Shown here piece by piece: positions 11,767 through 23,194 of a stretch of DNA of 64,000 nucleotides. Each line of letters begins with the position of its first letter. The first letter of the stretch is position 1. Origin of the DNA: Glandiceps talaboti. Its lineage: Eukaryota > Hemichordata > Enteropneusta > Spengelidae. Location of the stretch: positions 14,998,221-15,062,220 of the forward strand of contig NC_135571.1 in the NCBI RefSeq assembly GCF_964340395.1, given 5' to 3'. A model generated the notes under the pieces. That model had not been told where the DNA came from. It did not search any database and worked only from the letters and a program-made list of their open reading frames with translations. Made by a program: the position numbers and the translations under genes.

Positions 11767-12720
11767 TTTGTAGGTCAATTCTATACACGACTTGTTGAGT
11801 CCTGAAGCCACCAAAATATACCACCAATCTCAGAGTGAAAGCAACTAGTACTACTAGCAAGGTTGTTCTTTTCAGATTAGTGGAATAACATAATATCATA
11901 AGGTGGAAGACAATATTTCTCAGCTATATTAAACTTCTCAGTGAAATGATACACACACAAAATGCAGATATGTGACCAACTCACAACAACATTACAAAGT
12001 CAAGTGTAGACCACGATTTCTTAGCTGTCTGACATCAAAGCTAACATTTCGCTACTGGTAACTGCGTAGTATGTCAATGTCTGTATAATTTGCATTATTC
12101 CAGCACTGAGTAATGCTATGACAGTGTACAATGTATGCTAATACTAATAGAACTAGTTTGCATACTTGACATGCCTTGCCTTGCGTGGACGTCTAACATG
12201 ACAAGGTCTATGAATAGACAGCCTGACTACCCTTTCTTGTGTTCCCACACTCCTGTGTAACCTTGCCGTAGTACAATAGAAAACCGTCACTCCTCTACCA
12301 TAATGATCTCTTTACCTACATTAGAAGCATAAAAGTCACATGGATAGGGCATATCTTTACTACATCTCTATCTCTGGATCGGCACTGAACATGCTGAAGT
12401 CAACTGTAGTAGATCTATAAATATACATTGTAATCTATTTGTTTGATTAGGAAAGAATTCACTGCTATATCTACATCTACATCTACCTATCAGGAACAAA
12501 CATTTCTAAGACAAGACTGATATAAAAGGGGGTGTACAGATTATTGTAGATTGCAGCCAAGTGATTCTAACATAGTGGGGGGGGGGGGGAATTCCATAGA
12601 CTGACACAATGATAACAAAACCATTTCATATCATGGAATGTCTCTGTCATTGTCTCTTAAAGAATGTAATATGTACCAGAGTTTCAATGTCTCTGTCATA
12701 GAATCTTAAAGAATGTACCA
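11767..12720. other. Candidate upstream region of the SHANK-like gene
   Basis: About 950 bp of non-repetitive DNA upstream (minus sense) of the ATG at 11766. I see no clear TATA box or CpG cluster and no second exon with good splice sites. A poly-G run lies at about 12577-12590. Confidence 0.35.
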
Positions 12721-13477
12721 CAGACCGGTGAGGACAGCGACCTGCGAGTTCCAAAACTACAACCTGCCCCTGCAAGTTGCAAAACTGCGACTTACTTGTT
12801 CTATTTTACTTTAGGATATTTTGGGGTTATTTTAGGGGCGCCTTCAAGATACAGCACGTCAGTTAGCATATTCCCTGCGAATCTGGCTAACGGTTCCCTT
12901 ATAATTATATGTACATGTACAGCGCTGGCGTGCGTACTATGATTTGCCAGTCCAGCGAAAAGCAAGATGGCAGCCAAGCCGTGATTAGGCTGTGTGCATC
13001 ATCCAACATGTAGTCATTCTATTATTTATTTTTGACCACAACACTTGCAAGAGTGAAACATACATGTGTACTAGTAAGATTAATTCTTCTACAGAGCATG
13101 CATTGACCCAACACTACATGTACATTTAGGTCACACTCACAGGTCACAGATCACTTCCAGAGTACGAACAGTATGGTAAATGGCTAGCTCACGGGGTTGT
13201 AATAAATAGCATTTCAAGGCTCCTTTGTGTCCGGACAAAACTGCATGGTACATGTATATTCCATTTGGCCATATTGCCCTTGTCGACAATAAATACCCTA
13301 ATCTCTAGTACATTTGTTATGAGAACATGAGAAATCGAGGCTGACAAGTCACAGGTGGCAGTTTTCCAACCCGCATGTTGCAGGTCGCAATTTTGCAACT
13401 TGCAGGTCGCAGTTTTCCAACCCGCATGTCGCATCTCACAGTTTTGGAACTCGCAGGTCGCTGTCCTCACCGGTCTT
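12721..13477. mobile_element. 757-bp terminal-inverted-repeat (MITE-like) element
   Basis: The two ends are inverted copies: agaccggtgaggacagcgac at the left and its reverse complement at the right, extending over roughly 37 bp through tgcgagttccaaaact. Subterminal repeats (gcaagttgcaaaactgcgac on the left; several cgcagttttccaacccgcat-type units on the right) continue the symmetry. There is no transposase ORF, and no convincing target-site duplication was found, so the superfamily is unknown. The core has a gcgctggcgtgcgtac block, more GC-rich than its surroundings. Confidence 0.75.
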
Positions 13478-13999
13478 CCCTAAAGGATTCTTTAAAATAA
13501 CTACTTTTTATCATCAAAATATGCTATTACCAGATTACATGCTAAAATCAAAGGTAATAACAGTCAGATCGCAACATCCTCATTTGCACACAGTCTATCC
13601 TTCAGATCGTTACCTTTTCACTTTCAATGGCTTCTCACGGGCCGTATTTTAGGGTACGGGTATATTCAACTCACGGTAACTTTCAAGGGAATCTACCATT
13701 TTAGATGCTGTAAAAATGTAAACCTCAACTGATATGTCTCCTTTCGTGCCAATAAAATTAATTTACAAAAATGTAGGAATAATTTGTAGGAATACTAATT
13801 TTATAGCGATTTTGTGATGCATAATTAATCCATGGAAATTTCGGCCTGGTTTCTCACTCATACATTTGTACTTTCCTTAATGCAAACCAAGAAGTTGACG
13901 AATTTTACAGAAAGGAGTACATGTAATTACTTTTGTGATACATTTTAATTAAGGTAGTAGCATACTAGTAGGTACCAAGAATTCAATTCCATAATTTTC
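13478..13999. other. Spacer without recognised feature
   Basis: AT-rich sequence between the TIR element and the 43-bp array; nothing recognised. Confidence 0.4.
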
Positions 14000-15306
14000 T
14001 ATGGATTGACTGTCAAGCCAGATAACCAAGTCTATGGACTGGCCACACTGTCCTGTCAAGTCAAATAACCAAGTCAATGGACTGGCCACACTGTCCTGTC
14101 AAGTCAGATAACCAAGTCTATGGACTGGCCATACTGTCCTGTCAAGCCAGATAACCAAGTCTATGGACTGGCCACACTGTCCTGTCAAGTCAGATAACCA
14201 AGTCTATGGACTGGCCACACTGTCCTGTCAAGCCAAATAACCAAGTCTATGGACTGGCCACACTGTCCTGTCAAGCCAAATAACCAAGTCAATGGACTGG
14301 CCATACTGTCCTGTCAAGTCAGATAACCAAGTCTATGGACTGGCCATACTGTCCTGTCAAGTCAGATAACCAAGTCAATGGACTGGCCACACTAACCTGT
14401 CAAGTCAGATAACCAAGTCTATGGACTGGCCATACTGTGCTGTCAAGCCAGATAACCAAGTCTATGGACTGGCCATACTGTCCTGTCAAGTCAGATAACC
14501 AAGTCAATGGACTGGCCACACTAACCTGTCAAGTCAGATAACCAAGTCTATGGACTGGCCATACTGTGCTGTCAAGTCAGATAACCAAGTCTATGGACTG
14601 GCCATACTGTCCTGTCAAGCCAAATAACCAAGTCAATGGACTGGCCATACTGTCCTGTCAAGTCAGATAACCAAGTCAATGGACTGGCCATACTGTCCTG
14701 TCAAGCCAAATAACCAAGTATATGGACTGGCCATACTGTCCTGTCAAGTCAGATAACCAAGTCAATGGACTGGCCACACTGTCCTGTCAAGTCAGATAAC
14801 CAAGTCTATGGACTGGCCACACTGTCCTGTCAAGCCAAATAACCAAGTCAATGGACTGGCCACACTGTCCTGTCAAGCCAAATAACCAAGTCTATGGACT
14901 GGCCACACTGTCCTGTCAAGCCAAATAACCAAGTCAATGGACTGGCCACACTGTCCTGTCAAGCCAGATAACCAAGTCTATGGACTGGCCATACTGTCCT
15001 GTCAAGCCAGATAACCAAGTCTATGGACTGGCCATACTGTCCTGTCAAGCCAAATAACCAAGTCTATGGACTGGCCATACTGTCCTGTCAAGCCAGATAA
15101 CCAAGTCTATGGACTGGCCATACTGTCCTGTCAAGCCAGATAACCAAGTCTATGGACTGGCCATACTGTCCTGTCAAGCCAGATAACCAAGTCAATGGAC
15201 TGGCCATACTGTCCTGTCAAGCCAGATAACCAAGTCTATGGACTGGCCATACTGTCCTGTCAAGCCAGATAACCAAGTCTATGGACTGGCCACACTGTCC
15301 TGTCAA
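14000..15306. repeat. 43-bp minisatellite, about 30 copies
   Basis: Unit gtcaagccagataaccaagt plus ctatggactggccatactgtcct. Recurrent two-state sites are gccag/gtcag/gccaa, tctatg/tcaatg and cacact/catact. Confidence 0.95.
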
Positions 15307-15955
15307 AGTTCTCAAACAATATAAAGTGTTTTTGAATGTACATGCTTTCCAGCCTAAAATTTCACCAGATATAATACCCAGTAACTACGGCTATAAAACC
15401 TAAATGCAAAAACTTTGTTGAACAAGTACAAATATTTGAAAATGCAAAAATCTACAATACACATGTATCATGTATGTACTGAAACTTAAATCAACTTGGT
15501 GGCCCATAAAAACCTAGTATAAGTGTTTGCTATCATGTACATGTATTACTATCTGTATTGTTATACAACTGGTTTTATATGTCACATTTCACCAATCTCA
15601 CATTCTGATTGCTGAGGGTCCTGCAGATAGGCAGGCATATTTTTCATCAACAGCCATATTTTTGCTTGTTGTATCACATGACCACTGCACATCACCTTGT
15701 AAACAAACCTAGCAGACAACTAGAAATCCAGCTATAACCAACATTTCCAGTGTCAAATGTATTGTCAACAGTAAAGAATATCATCAGTTTTGAATTGTAT
15801 GTTTTGTGTCACAGTGAAATCATCAAAAATTCAACACAGGCTGAGATGCAAAGAACCATACTGAAGTCATCAGAGAAGTGTGTGATACTACTGTATGTTT
15901 GACAATATAACATGGAAGTGATTTTATTTCAATGAAAAAGCATACATGTACCTTC
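15307..15955. other. Spacer without recognised feature
   Basis: Non-repetitive AT-rich DNA. Short open frames show no splice support or protein-like composition. Confidence 0.4.
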
Positions 15956-17110
15956 ATCTACACATCTTGAGGTGCATCCCCAGTAAATCTCAGCCCAATC
16001 TGCTCATTTAGTTTTGGAATTACAAATGTATACAATTTTTACAAAAAAGACACATGTTTACACCTAATTTGCATATCACTGAAGGGATCATCATGTCATG
16101 AACAATTCTTAATCTAAACACCCCTAAGAATACTGCAACCAAATTTCAGACCAATCTGCTCAGTAGTTTTGTAATCATATATTTTTAACCAAAAAGACAC
16201 ATTCTTAGGCAATCCAGGGGTGAAAAAATCATTTTGTGAACTGGTGGTCCCCAGACCAGTGCCTTAAAAAATCTAGTGGTCCTGCTGAAAGAATTAGTGG
16301 TCCAAGGTCCCGCTAATGTGAAACAATAAATCTTACCTATGAATCTGTATATTCAGATGACTTTTTAACATAGTTATTAACAGTAAGGTACTGGTCCAAT
16401 GGACCAGACAAGGTAAAATTTGAGTGGTCCACCCAAAAAATTGTTAGTCCCGGACCCAGGACCAGTGGATTTGTTCATCCCTGCAATCGATTGGGTGACT
16501 TTTGAGTTTAAGTCATCCCACACATACAGGTACAAGTACAGACAAACAAACACACATACAGATGGATGGACAGACACCCAGACACGACACCATGTGCCCT
16601 TGAACTTCATTAGTTTAGTTGACAATGTGCTTACTAGATACTCCCTACAAAAAATCAAAATATTCTTCCCAGTGCTTCTTGACTTCTAAGTTTCTTTAAG
16701 TTTGTCAACCACAGATAGGCAGACAGAGAGATATATAGATGGACAAGACTCTTTATCATGTCTGTAGCATGAATGAACCTATTTTAATCATAGACAGTGT
16801 CTATTAATTTAACTGTGCTAAAAACAGTGTTTCCAAGCAACCTCAAACAGAGATTAATCTTGATGCCATTGACATTGAGATGTGAAGTAGCCCATAAAAG
16901 ATTGAATGAATTCATGGCATCAATAAATAAATAAACTTTCATTTCTAGGGAGTATTTTCTCACACCATGAATCATATTTTTTGACCCAAAACACACATTT
17001 CTGATGCGATCATTATCATTTGAACAATTTCCCATTTGCATCTACATCGCCTGTGTAATGTCCCCACCAAATATCAAGCCAATCTGTCTGATGTTTTTTA
17101 TTTTAATTCG

Positions 17111-17113
<3 letters not shown>
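15956..17113 (+). repeat. Dispersed repeat family D1, long copy with nested MITE
   Basis: Colinear with 20950-21522: shared blocks include catccccagtaaat-like, ctaatttgcat, aatctaaa-acccctaag, aatctgctcagtagtttt, a near-identical 60-bp block (16745-16804 against 21244-21303, beginning caagactctttatcatgtct) and catttgaacaatttccca. A 269-bp element is inserted at 16215-16483. No ORF; class unknown. Confidence 0.7.
16215..16483. mobile_element. hAT-like MITE with 5-bp target duplication
   Basis: The left end begins caggggtgaaaaaatc and the right end is the inverse of cagggatgaacaaatc. Both flanks carry caatc (16210-16214 and 16484-16488), a 5-bp target duplication. The interior repeats tggtcc/ggacca words. 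It sits within the D1 repeat, whose sequence resumes directly after it. Ends with CAGGG are typical of hAT elements. Confidence 0.75.

Positions 17114-17155
<42 letters not shown>
17114..17155. repeat. (CA)n tail of D1 copy
   Basis: Perfect dinucleotide tract at the 3' end of the D1 repeat; the other two D1 copies end the same way. Confidence 0.9.
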
Positions 17156-17157
<2 letters not shown>

Positions 17158-17196
17158 TCCCACCCCCATCCCCACCCTATTGCATTCAAGTTGGTA

Positions 17197-17197
<1 letters not shown>

Positions 17198-17248
<51 letters not shown>
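17198..17248. repeat. (GAT)n microsatellite
   Basis: About 17 perfect gat units. Confidence 0.95.
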
Positions 17249-17249
<1 letters not shown>

Positions 17250-17750
17250 CAGTAATCAGTCCAAAGAGTACCTTGTAAATGTCAATAGACTCCTTATATT
17301 CAAACTATGTGTACCTCAAAACACTAGTCTATCCTTCATGGCATCTCAAGATTAGCAATGTTTGATACCACGTTGGTATCTGGACTAGGAAAAATTGACT
17401 TATGATAATTAAGTATACTTGACAAAATTCTCAATCAAACAGTGAGAAAATTTTGGTTGACTACCATGCCAACAATTGACAAACTACATGAATATAAAAC
17501 AACATCTTTGAGTCACTTGTAACTTCACATATACATGTACAGGTACATATAGGTACATGTAGCCCATTTGTAACATGACATTGTCTCCAGTCCATTTCAT
17601 CAATCATACTAGTTCAGCAGCTTTTTTTTTTAAATTCCATTAAATACAAAAAATATAAAACTAAATTGACCTTTCTTCCATTCTGTTTCCATCTTTTAGA
17701 ATTCTAAGGCAAACTGGACTATTTCACAAACTCTGTAAATCATTTAACTA
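17249..17750. other. Spacer without recognised feature
   Basis: AT-rich with acatgtac motifs near 17530-17565; nothing else recognised. Confidence 0.4.
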
Positions 17751-18690
17751 ATGATTGGAGAACATTGAGTTATTTTACCCAGCCAGACCACAGTTTGAAC
17801 TATTGGAGAACATTCAGTTATTTTACCCAGCCAGACCACAGTTTGAACTATTGGAGAACATTGAGTTATTTTACCCAGCCAGACCACAGTTTGAACGATT
17901 GGAGAACATTGAGTTATTTTACCCAGCCAGACCACAGTTTGAACTATTGGAGAACATTCAGTTATTTTACCCAGCCAAACCACAGTTTGAACTATTGGAG
18001 AACATTGAGTTATTTTACCCAGCCAGACCACAGTTTGAACTATTGGAGAACATTCAGTTATTTTACCCAGCCAGACCACAGTTTGAACTATTGGAGAACA
18101 TTCAGTTATTTTACCCAGCCAGACCACAGTTTGGAGGATTGGAGAACATTGAGTTATTTTACCCAGCCAGACCACAGTTTGAACTATTGGAGAACATTCA
18201 GTTATTTTACCCAGCCAGACCACAGTTTGAACTATTGGAGAACATTGAGTTATTTTACCCAGCCAGACCACAGTTTGAACGATTGGAGAACGTTGAGTTA
18301 TTTTACCCAGCCAGACCACAGTTTGAACTATTGGAGAACATTCAGTTATTTTACCCAGCCAGACCACAGTTTGAACTATTGGAGAACATTCAGTTATTTT
18401 ACCCAGCCAGACCACAGTTTGAACTATTGGAGAACATTCAGTTATTTTACCCAGCCAGACCACAGTTTGAACTATTGGAGAACGTTGAGTTATTTTACCC
18501 AGCCAGACCACAGTTTGAACTATTGGAGAACATTCAGTTATTTTACCCAGCCAGACCACAGTTTGAACGATTGGAGAACGTTGAGTTATTTTACCCAGCC
18601 AGACCACAGTTTGAACTATTGGAGAACATTCAGTTATTTTACCCAGCCAGACCACAGTTTGAATGATTGGAGAACATTCAGTTATTTTAT
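17751..18690. repeat. 48-bp minisatellite, about 19.5 copies
   Basis: Unit attggagaacattgagttat plus tttacccagccagaccacagtttgaact. Since 48 = 16 codons, three frames (two plus, one minus) stay open for about 300 codons with 16-residue repeats. The variable sites (ttgag/ttcag, aacta/aacga, acatt/acgtt) all change amino acids, with no bias to third positions, so this is treated as noncoding satellite rather than a repeat protein. Confidence 0.9.
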
Positions 18691-19066
18691 TGCATGATAG
18701 CACTAGTATATCTGTAAGACAAGATTCCTGGACTGTGACATAACAATGTAGATGTCAATATGATGGCCAGTGCAATGACCATTAAGTCTTATTCATATCA
18801 ACTTTATACAGGTATATGTACATGTACCATACCAGGCATAGGTTTATATAACAGTTTGATAGATTGCAAACTTTAACATGATGTACATGTAGTTTTACTA
18901 TGTTAATTTTGTATGCGATACAATGCACCATGCTTCCTTGGTATGCATGTTGAGATACATCATATACAGGGATATTGATCTGTCTTGACTAATAGATATT
19001 ATTGTGTTATTATTAAGCATAATATAATTTGGTATGAGTAATGATAATTGATATGCATACGTACAT
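18691..19066. other. Spacer without recognised feature
   Basis: AT-rich, several acatgtac words; nothing recognised. Confidence 0.4.
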
Positions 19067-19312
19067 TTGTAATTATCAGTTCAACTGTTATGTAAATAAT
19101 TATCAGTTCAACTGTTATGTAAATAATTATCAGTTCAACTGTTATGTAAATAATTATCAGTTCAACTGTTATGTAAATAATTATCAGTTCAACTGTTATG
19201 TAAATAATTATCAGTTCAACTGTTATGTAAATAATTATCAGTTCAACTGTTATGTAAATAATTATCAGTTCAACTGTTATGTAAATAATTATCAGTTCAA
19301 CTGTTATGTGTT
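19067..19312. repeat. 27-bp minisatellite, 9 identical copies
   Basis: Unit aattatcagttcaactgtta plus tgtaaat. The copies are identical, implying very recent expansion or strong homogenisation. Confidence 0.95.
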
Positions 19313-19409
19313 ATGTAAATAAAGTTGTATTGTTTCCCATGAAACATGTCATATGGTATGACTCATATGTAGAAATGTACATGTACATGTATTATGTGAC
19401 AAAACCCTA

Positions 19410-19722
19410 TGTACTGAGTGCTGCTAGTGTGATGGACTCTGTGAGTGCTACTAGTGTGATGGACTTTATGAGTGCTACTAGTACTAGTGTGACAGACTCT
19501 GTGAGTGCTACTAGTGTGACGGACTCTATGAGTGCTACTAGTGTGATGGACTCTGTGAGTGCTACTATAGTGTGACACACTCTCTGAGTGCTACTAGCAT
19601 GACAGACTCTGTGAGTGCTAGTAGTGTGATGGACTCTGTGAGTGCTACTAGTGCGACGGACTGTGAGTGCTACTAGTGTGACAGACTCTGCGAGTGATAC
19701 TAGTGTGACAGACTCTGTGAAT
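19410..19722. repeat. 27-bp minisatellite, about 11 copies
   Basis: Unit gagtgctactagtgtgatgg plus actctgt, with frequent point variants and small indels (extra actagt, lost ctct), so older than the preceding 27-bp array, to which it is unrelated in sequence. Confidence 0.9.
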
Positions 19723-20242
19723 ATTTGTTCACTTGTCTAAGAATCCCTGTTGTTATCTTTGTGAAAGACACCACTGTTTGGCTGTTGCTATGGGTGCATG
19801 GTCATGGTTGCTTGGGAAGTTTGCATACATTTTTGAAAGTTTACTCACTTGCCTACCAGATGATGTTATTATTTCACCAAAATATACTGAATATACATGT
19901 ATTCATACATGTATATTCAGTATATATATTTATATGTTTATTGCATTTCTAGGCCTCCATACGTTTCATATGCAAAGTTTACAAAATAGTGAAAAATATG
20001 TTTCTGTCGTACAGATAACAAAAGTGAGAAAAATATATTACATAGTATTTACTTTGAAAGTTCTCATCTCCATAGCTCTGTATTCATATTCACATAAATT
20101 GAGCAAAATATCTGAATTTAAATAGCAGTACTCATTATAATTTTAAACTTATTGTAATTGGGTTGGTTGTGAATATTGAATGGTAAGAGTTAGTTTCCAA
20201 GGTGTCCATAAACTGGACAAATTAACAGAAAGTGGTACTCAT
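19723..20242. other. Spacer holding a 21-bp perfect hairpin
   Basis: Positions 19882-19902 and 19905-19925 are perfect reverse complements (atatactgaatatacatg...) with a 2-nt loop. No gene or transposon end was recognised around it. Confidence 0.6.
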
Positions 20243-20645
20243 CTTCTACATCCCCTAAGTTACAAATAGTACATCCCCTAAGTTACAAATAGTACATCCC
20301 CTAAGTTACAAATAGTACATCCCCTAAGTTACAAGTAGTACATCCCCTAAGTTACAAGTAGTACATCCCCTAAGTTACAAATAGTACATCCCCTAAGTTA
20401 CAAATAGTACATCCCCTAAGTTACAAGTAGTACATCCCCTAAGTTACAAGTAGTACATCCCCTAAGTTACAAATAGTACATCCCCTAAGTTACAAATAGT
20501 ACATCCCCTAAGTTACAAGTAGTACATCCCCTAAGTTACAAGTAGTACATCCCCTAAGTTACAAGTAGTACATCCCCTAAGTTACAAGTAGTACATCCCC
20601 TAAGTTACAAGTAGTACATCCCCTAAGTTACAAGTAGTACACAAT
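20243..20645. repeat. 23-bp minisatellite, about 17 copies
   Basis: Unit agtacatcccctaagttaca plus aat or agt. Only one site varies (aaat/aagt). Confidence 0.95.
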
Positions 20646-20949
20646 CTATTATGAGAATCAATACCATGATGACGTTCCTATTATATGGCCAAAGACAAAG
20701 ACAAGCATCTGAAATGTGCCAGAACTACAATTCAAGGATAAATACCTTTCAGGTTCAAGTACACCAAAATATACTGCCATCTGGTTGTTGCTAAGGGTGT
20801 GGTCAAGGTTGCTAGGGCCAATTGTGTCAAAATGTTTTGAAGAAAATCTGCTGAATAACTTTTCTAGAAACATCTCACCAAGTTTGTCTCATTGACCAAG
20901 TACTTTTTGAGATACAAGTTTTTGACCAAAATTCACATTTATAGACCTA
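20646..20949. other. Spacer, probably older repeat sequence
   Basis: Contains gccatctggttgttgctaag, reminiscent of tggctgttgctatgggtgc at 19779-19797, so probably a diverged dispersed repeat. No gene seen. Confidence 0.35.
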
Positions 20950-21519
20950 ATTTGTATATATCACTCATGACATCACTGTATCATTAACATTTCTTCACAT
21001 ATACACCCATAGATCCATCCCCATTAAATTCCAACCTAATCTGCTCAGTAGTTTTGGAATTAAAGATTTTTTATCAAAACGACGCATTTTTATAGCTAAT
21101 TTGCATGTCACAAATGGGATTATGTCCTGAACATTTCTTAATCTAAATACCCCTAAGACTGTTCCCATCAAATTTAAGACCGATCTACCCAGTAGTTTTT
21201 GAGTTTAAGTTTCTCAACCAAAAATCACACATATTGACCTCAAACAAGACTCTTTATCATGTCTGTAGCATGAATGAACCTATTTTAATCATAGACAGTG
21301 TCTATGATTTAATTCAGCTGTGCTAAAAACTATTTCTAGGCTGAGTCAAAGCATTTTCTTACATCACAAATCAGTTTTCTTTTTACCCAAAACACACATC
21401 TCTGATGTGATCATTTTCATTTCAACAATTTCCAATCTACATGTCCTAAGTAAAGTCCCCACTAATACCAAGCCAATTGGTCTGGCGGTTTTTGATTTTA
21501 ATTCATTTACATACATTGT

Positions 21520-21522
<3 letters not shown>
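20950..21522 (+). repeat. Dispersed repeat family D1, second long copy
   Basis: Colinear with 15956-17113 but lacking the nested MITE. Ends in tttacatacattgtacat and then (CA)n. Confidence 0.7.
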
Positions 21523-21582
<60 letters not shown>

Positions 21583-21702
21583 CATGCACACACACATGCA
21601 CACACACATACACATACCACGCGTACGCACTGGCACACACACGCGTGCGCATGCGCGCTCACGCATAGGCACACACACACGCGTGCGCATGCGCGCGCAC
21701 AT

Positions 21703-21735
<33 letters not shown>
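21523..21735. repeat. Compound (CA)n microsatellite
   Basis: Two long (CA) blocks flanking a cgcgtgcgcatgcgcg alternating purine-pyrimidine core near 21640-21690, a sequence type prone to Z-DNA. Forms the D1 tail. Confidence 0.9.
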
Positions 21736-21736
<1 letters not shown>

Positions 21737-21738
21737 TT

Positions 21739-21793
21739 CTCAATGGCTATAACACAACTGAACCTCCGTTCAGTTGTGCTAATAGCCATTGAG
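21739..21793. repeat. Hairpin inverted repeat
   Basis: ctcaatggctat/cacaactgaac on the left pairs with gttcagttgtg/atagccattgag on the right around a ctcc loop, with a small asymmetric bulge. Its right arm is also the outer end of the long inverted repeat starting at 21784. Confidence 0.8.
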
Positions 21794-21963
21794 TTATTGA
21801 TATCACCCCCAAAAACAAACCTTTGTTACAGTAATAGTAGATCAATGACAACAAAGCACTTAGATAGCTTCCTTTGTTATTGTAATGCTGTAGACACATT
21901 GGATGACATCACAGGATTCACAGTCCTCTGACCTCATCAGTACAATAGTGAACAATAACTCAA
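21784..21963 (+). repeat. Long inverted repeat, left arm (about 178 bp)
   Basis: Nearly identical to the reverse complement of 25021-25198, starting gccattgagttattgat and running through ctttgttacagtaatag to ctgacctcatcagtac. The arms enclose about 3.06 kb that includes two minisatellites. They may be termini of a non-autonomous element or two inverted insertions. Confidence 0.85.
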
Positions 21964-22131
21964 AACCATAGTCCCTCCATGAGGCCTGGGTCTGTGCTCA
22001 TAGACAGTAATTTTGTGCAAGACTTAAATAAATTAAATGGATACAAGCTGTAACTGCTGTTTATTTTACAAGATAAACAAATTAATATCATAGTTTTGCC
22101 AACACTGAATCAAAAGACAATAAAGACTCCT

Positions 22132-22392
22132 GGGGTAGGATATATGGCTAGATACAGTCTCTCTATAGATATGACTTTGGGGGTAGGGTACATGTATATG
22201 GCTAGATACAGTCTCTCTATGACTTTGGGGGTAGGGTATATGGCTAGATACAGTCTCTATGACTGGGGGTAGGGTATATGGTTAGATACAGTCTCTCTAT
22301 GACTGGGGGTAGGGTATATGGTTAGATATGTACAGTCTCTCTATGACTGGGGTTAGGGTATATGGCTAGATACAGTCTCTCTATAGTGGGTT
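22132..22392. repeat. Minisatellite of about 41 bp, 6 copies
   Basis: Unit contains gggggtagggtatatggcta and gatacagtctctctatgac, with length variation between units. Confidence 0.85.
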
Positions 22393-23194
22393 AATGTTTA
22401 GAGTGCAGACCTTGGTATTCAGGACTTGAAATTAATCTTATTTCTTTGGTACCCTGGGTAGTCAGAGTGGGCTACCAATTTCAGAATGTGGTAGCTTAAG
22501 GATGGTGATGATCTTGATCCATAGTCTCATATTCCTAAACTGAAAAGAGTTCCTCTATTGGAAATATATGTTTTATCAAAATACTTTCATGTCCATAAAT
22601 TTTCCATCATTACAATAATCAGTGGTAGCCTAACTGGGCTAGCTACCAAGTTCCATGACAAGAATTGGTAGTCTGTGTACATGAGACTACATTCAAGCCC
22701 GGCCCCTGGTATTAGAATCCTAGGGTTACATGTAGCTGGGTAGTCCCTCTATACTTTGTACTTTATCATTTGAATCTTAGGCTATGAAGACACAATAGTA
22801 AGCTCTTTGATGGGATGCAAATCAAGATAAACAATGGGCACAAATAAGCATGGAATAGGCTTTACTTCATTTACATATTTTGCCTGTCGCCTTCTATGAC
22901 TACATTCCTGATTTTCATACGCACATGCACACGTAATTTATGATATTGCAAAGATCTGCATATTACTATATGTGCATGGTTTTAAAAGAGTGGTATGAGT
23001 TGAAAATGGGACAAGTTGAATCGGGACATGCTAAAATGGGGCGAGTTGAAAAGTGAATTGTAATCCAGTGCTGTCAACAAGATATACATCACACCTTCAA
23101 GTAAAGTGAACATCACACCTTCAAGTGAAGTAGGGTGAACTAAAATGCAAGGTATGCAATCATACAATCAAATATTAACAATTTTATTCTCTGT
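22393..23194. other. Spacer inside the inverted-repeat pair
   Basis: Non-repetitive apart from a short direct repeat (catcacaccttcaagt) near 23085-23120. No coding or RNA gene recognised. Confidence 0.4.

Noticed and set aside
17755-18697. Three overlapping frames of about 300 codons with 16-residue repeats
   Set aside because: Created by the 48-bp unit length; variant sites change residues without third-position bias and the same DNA is open on both strands.
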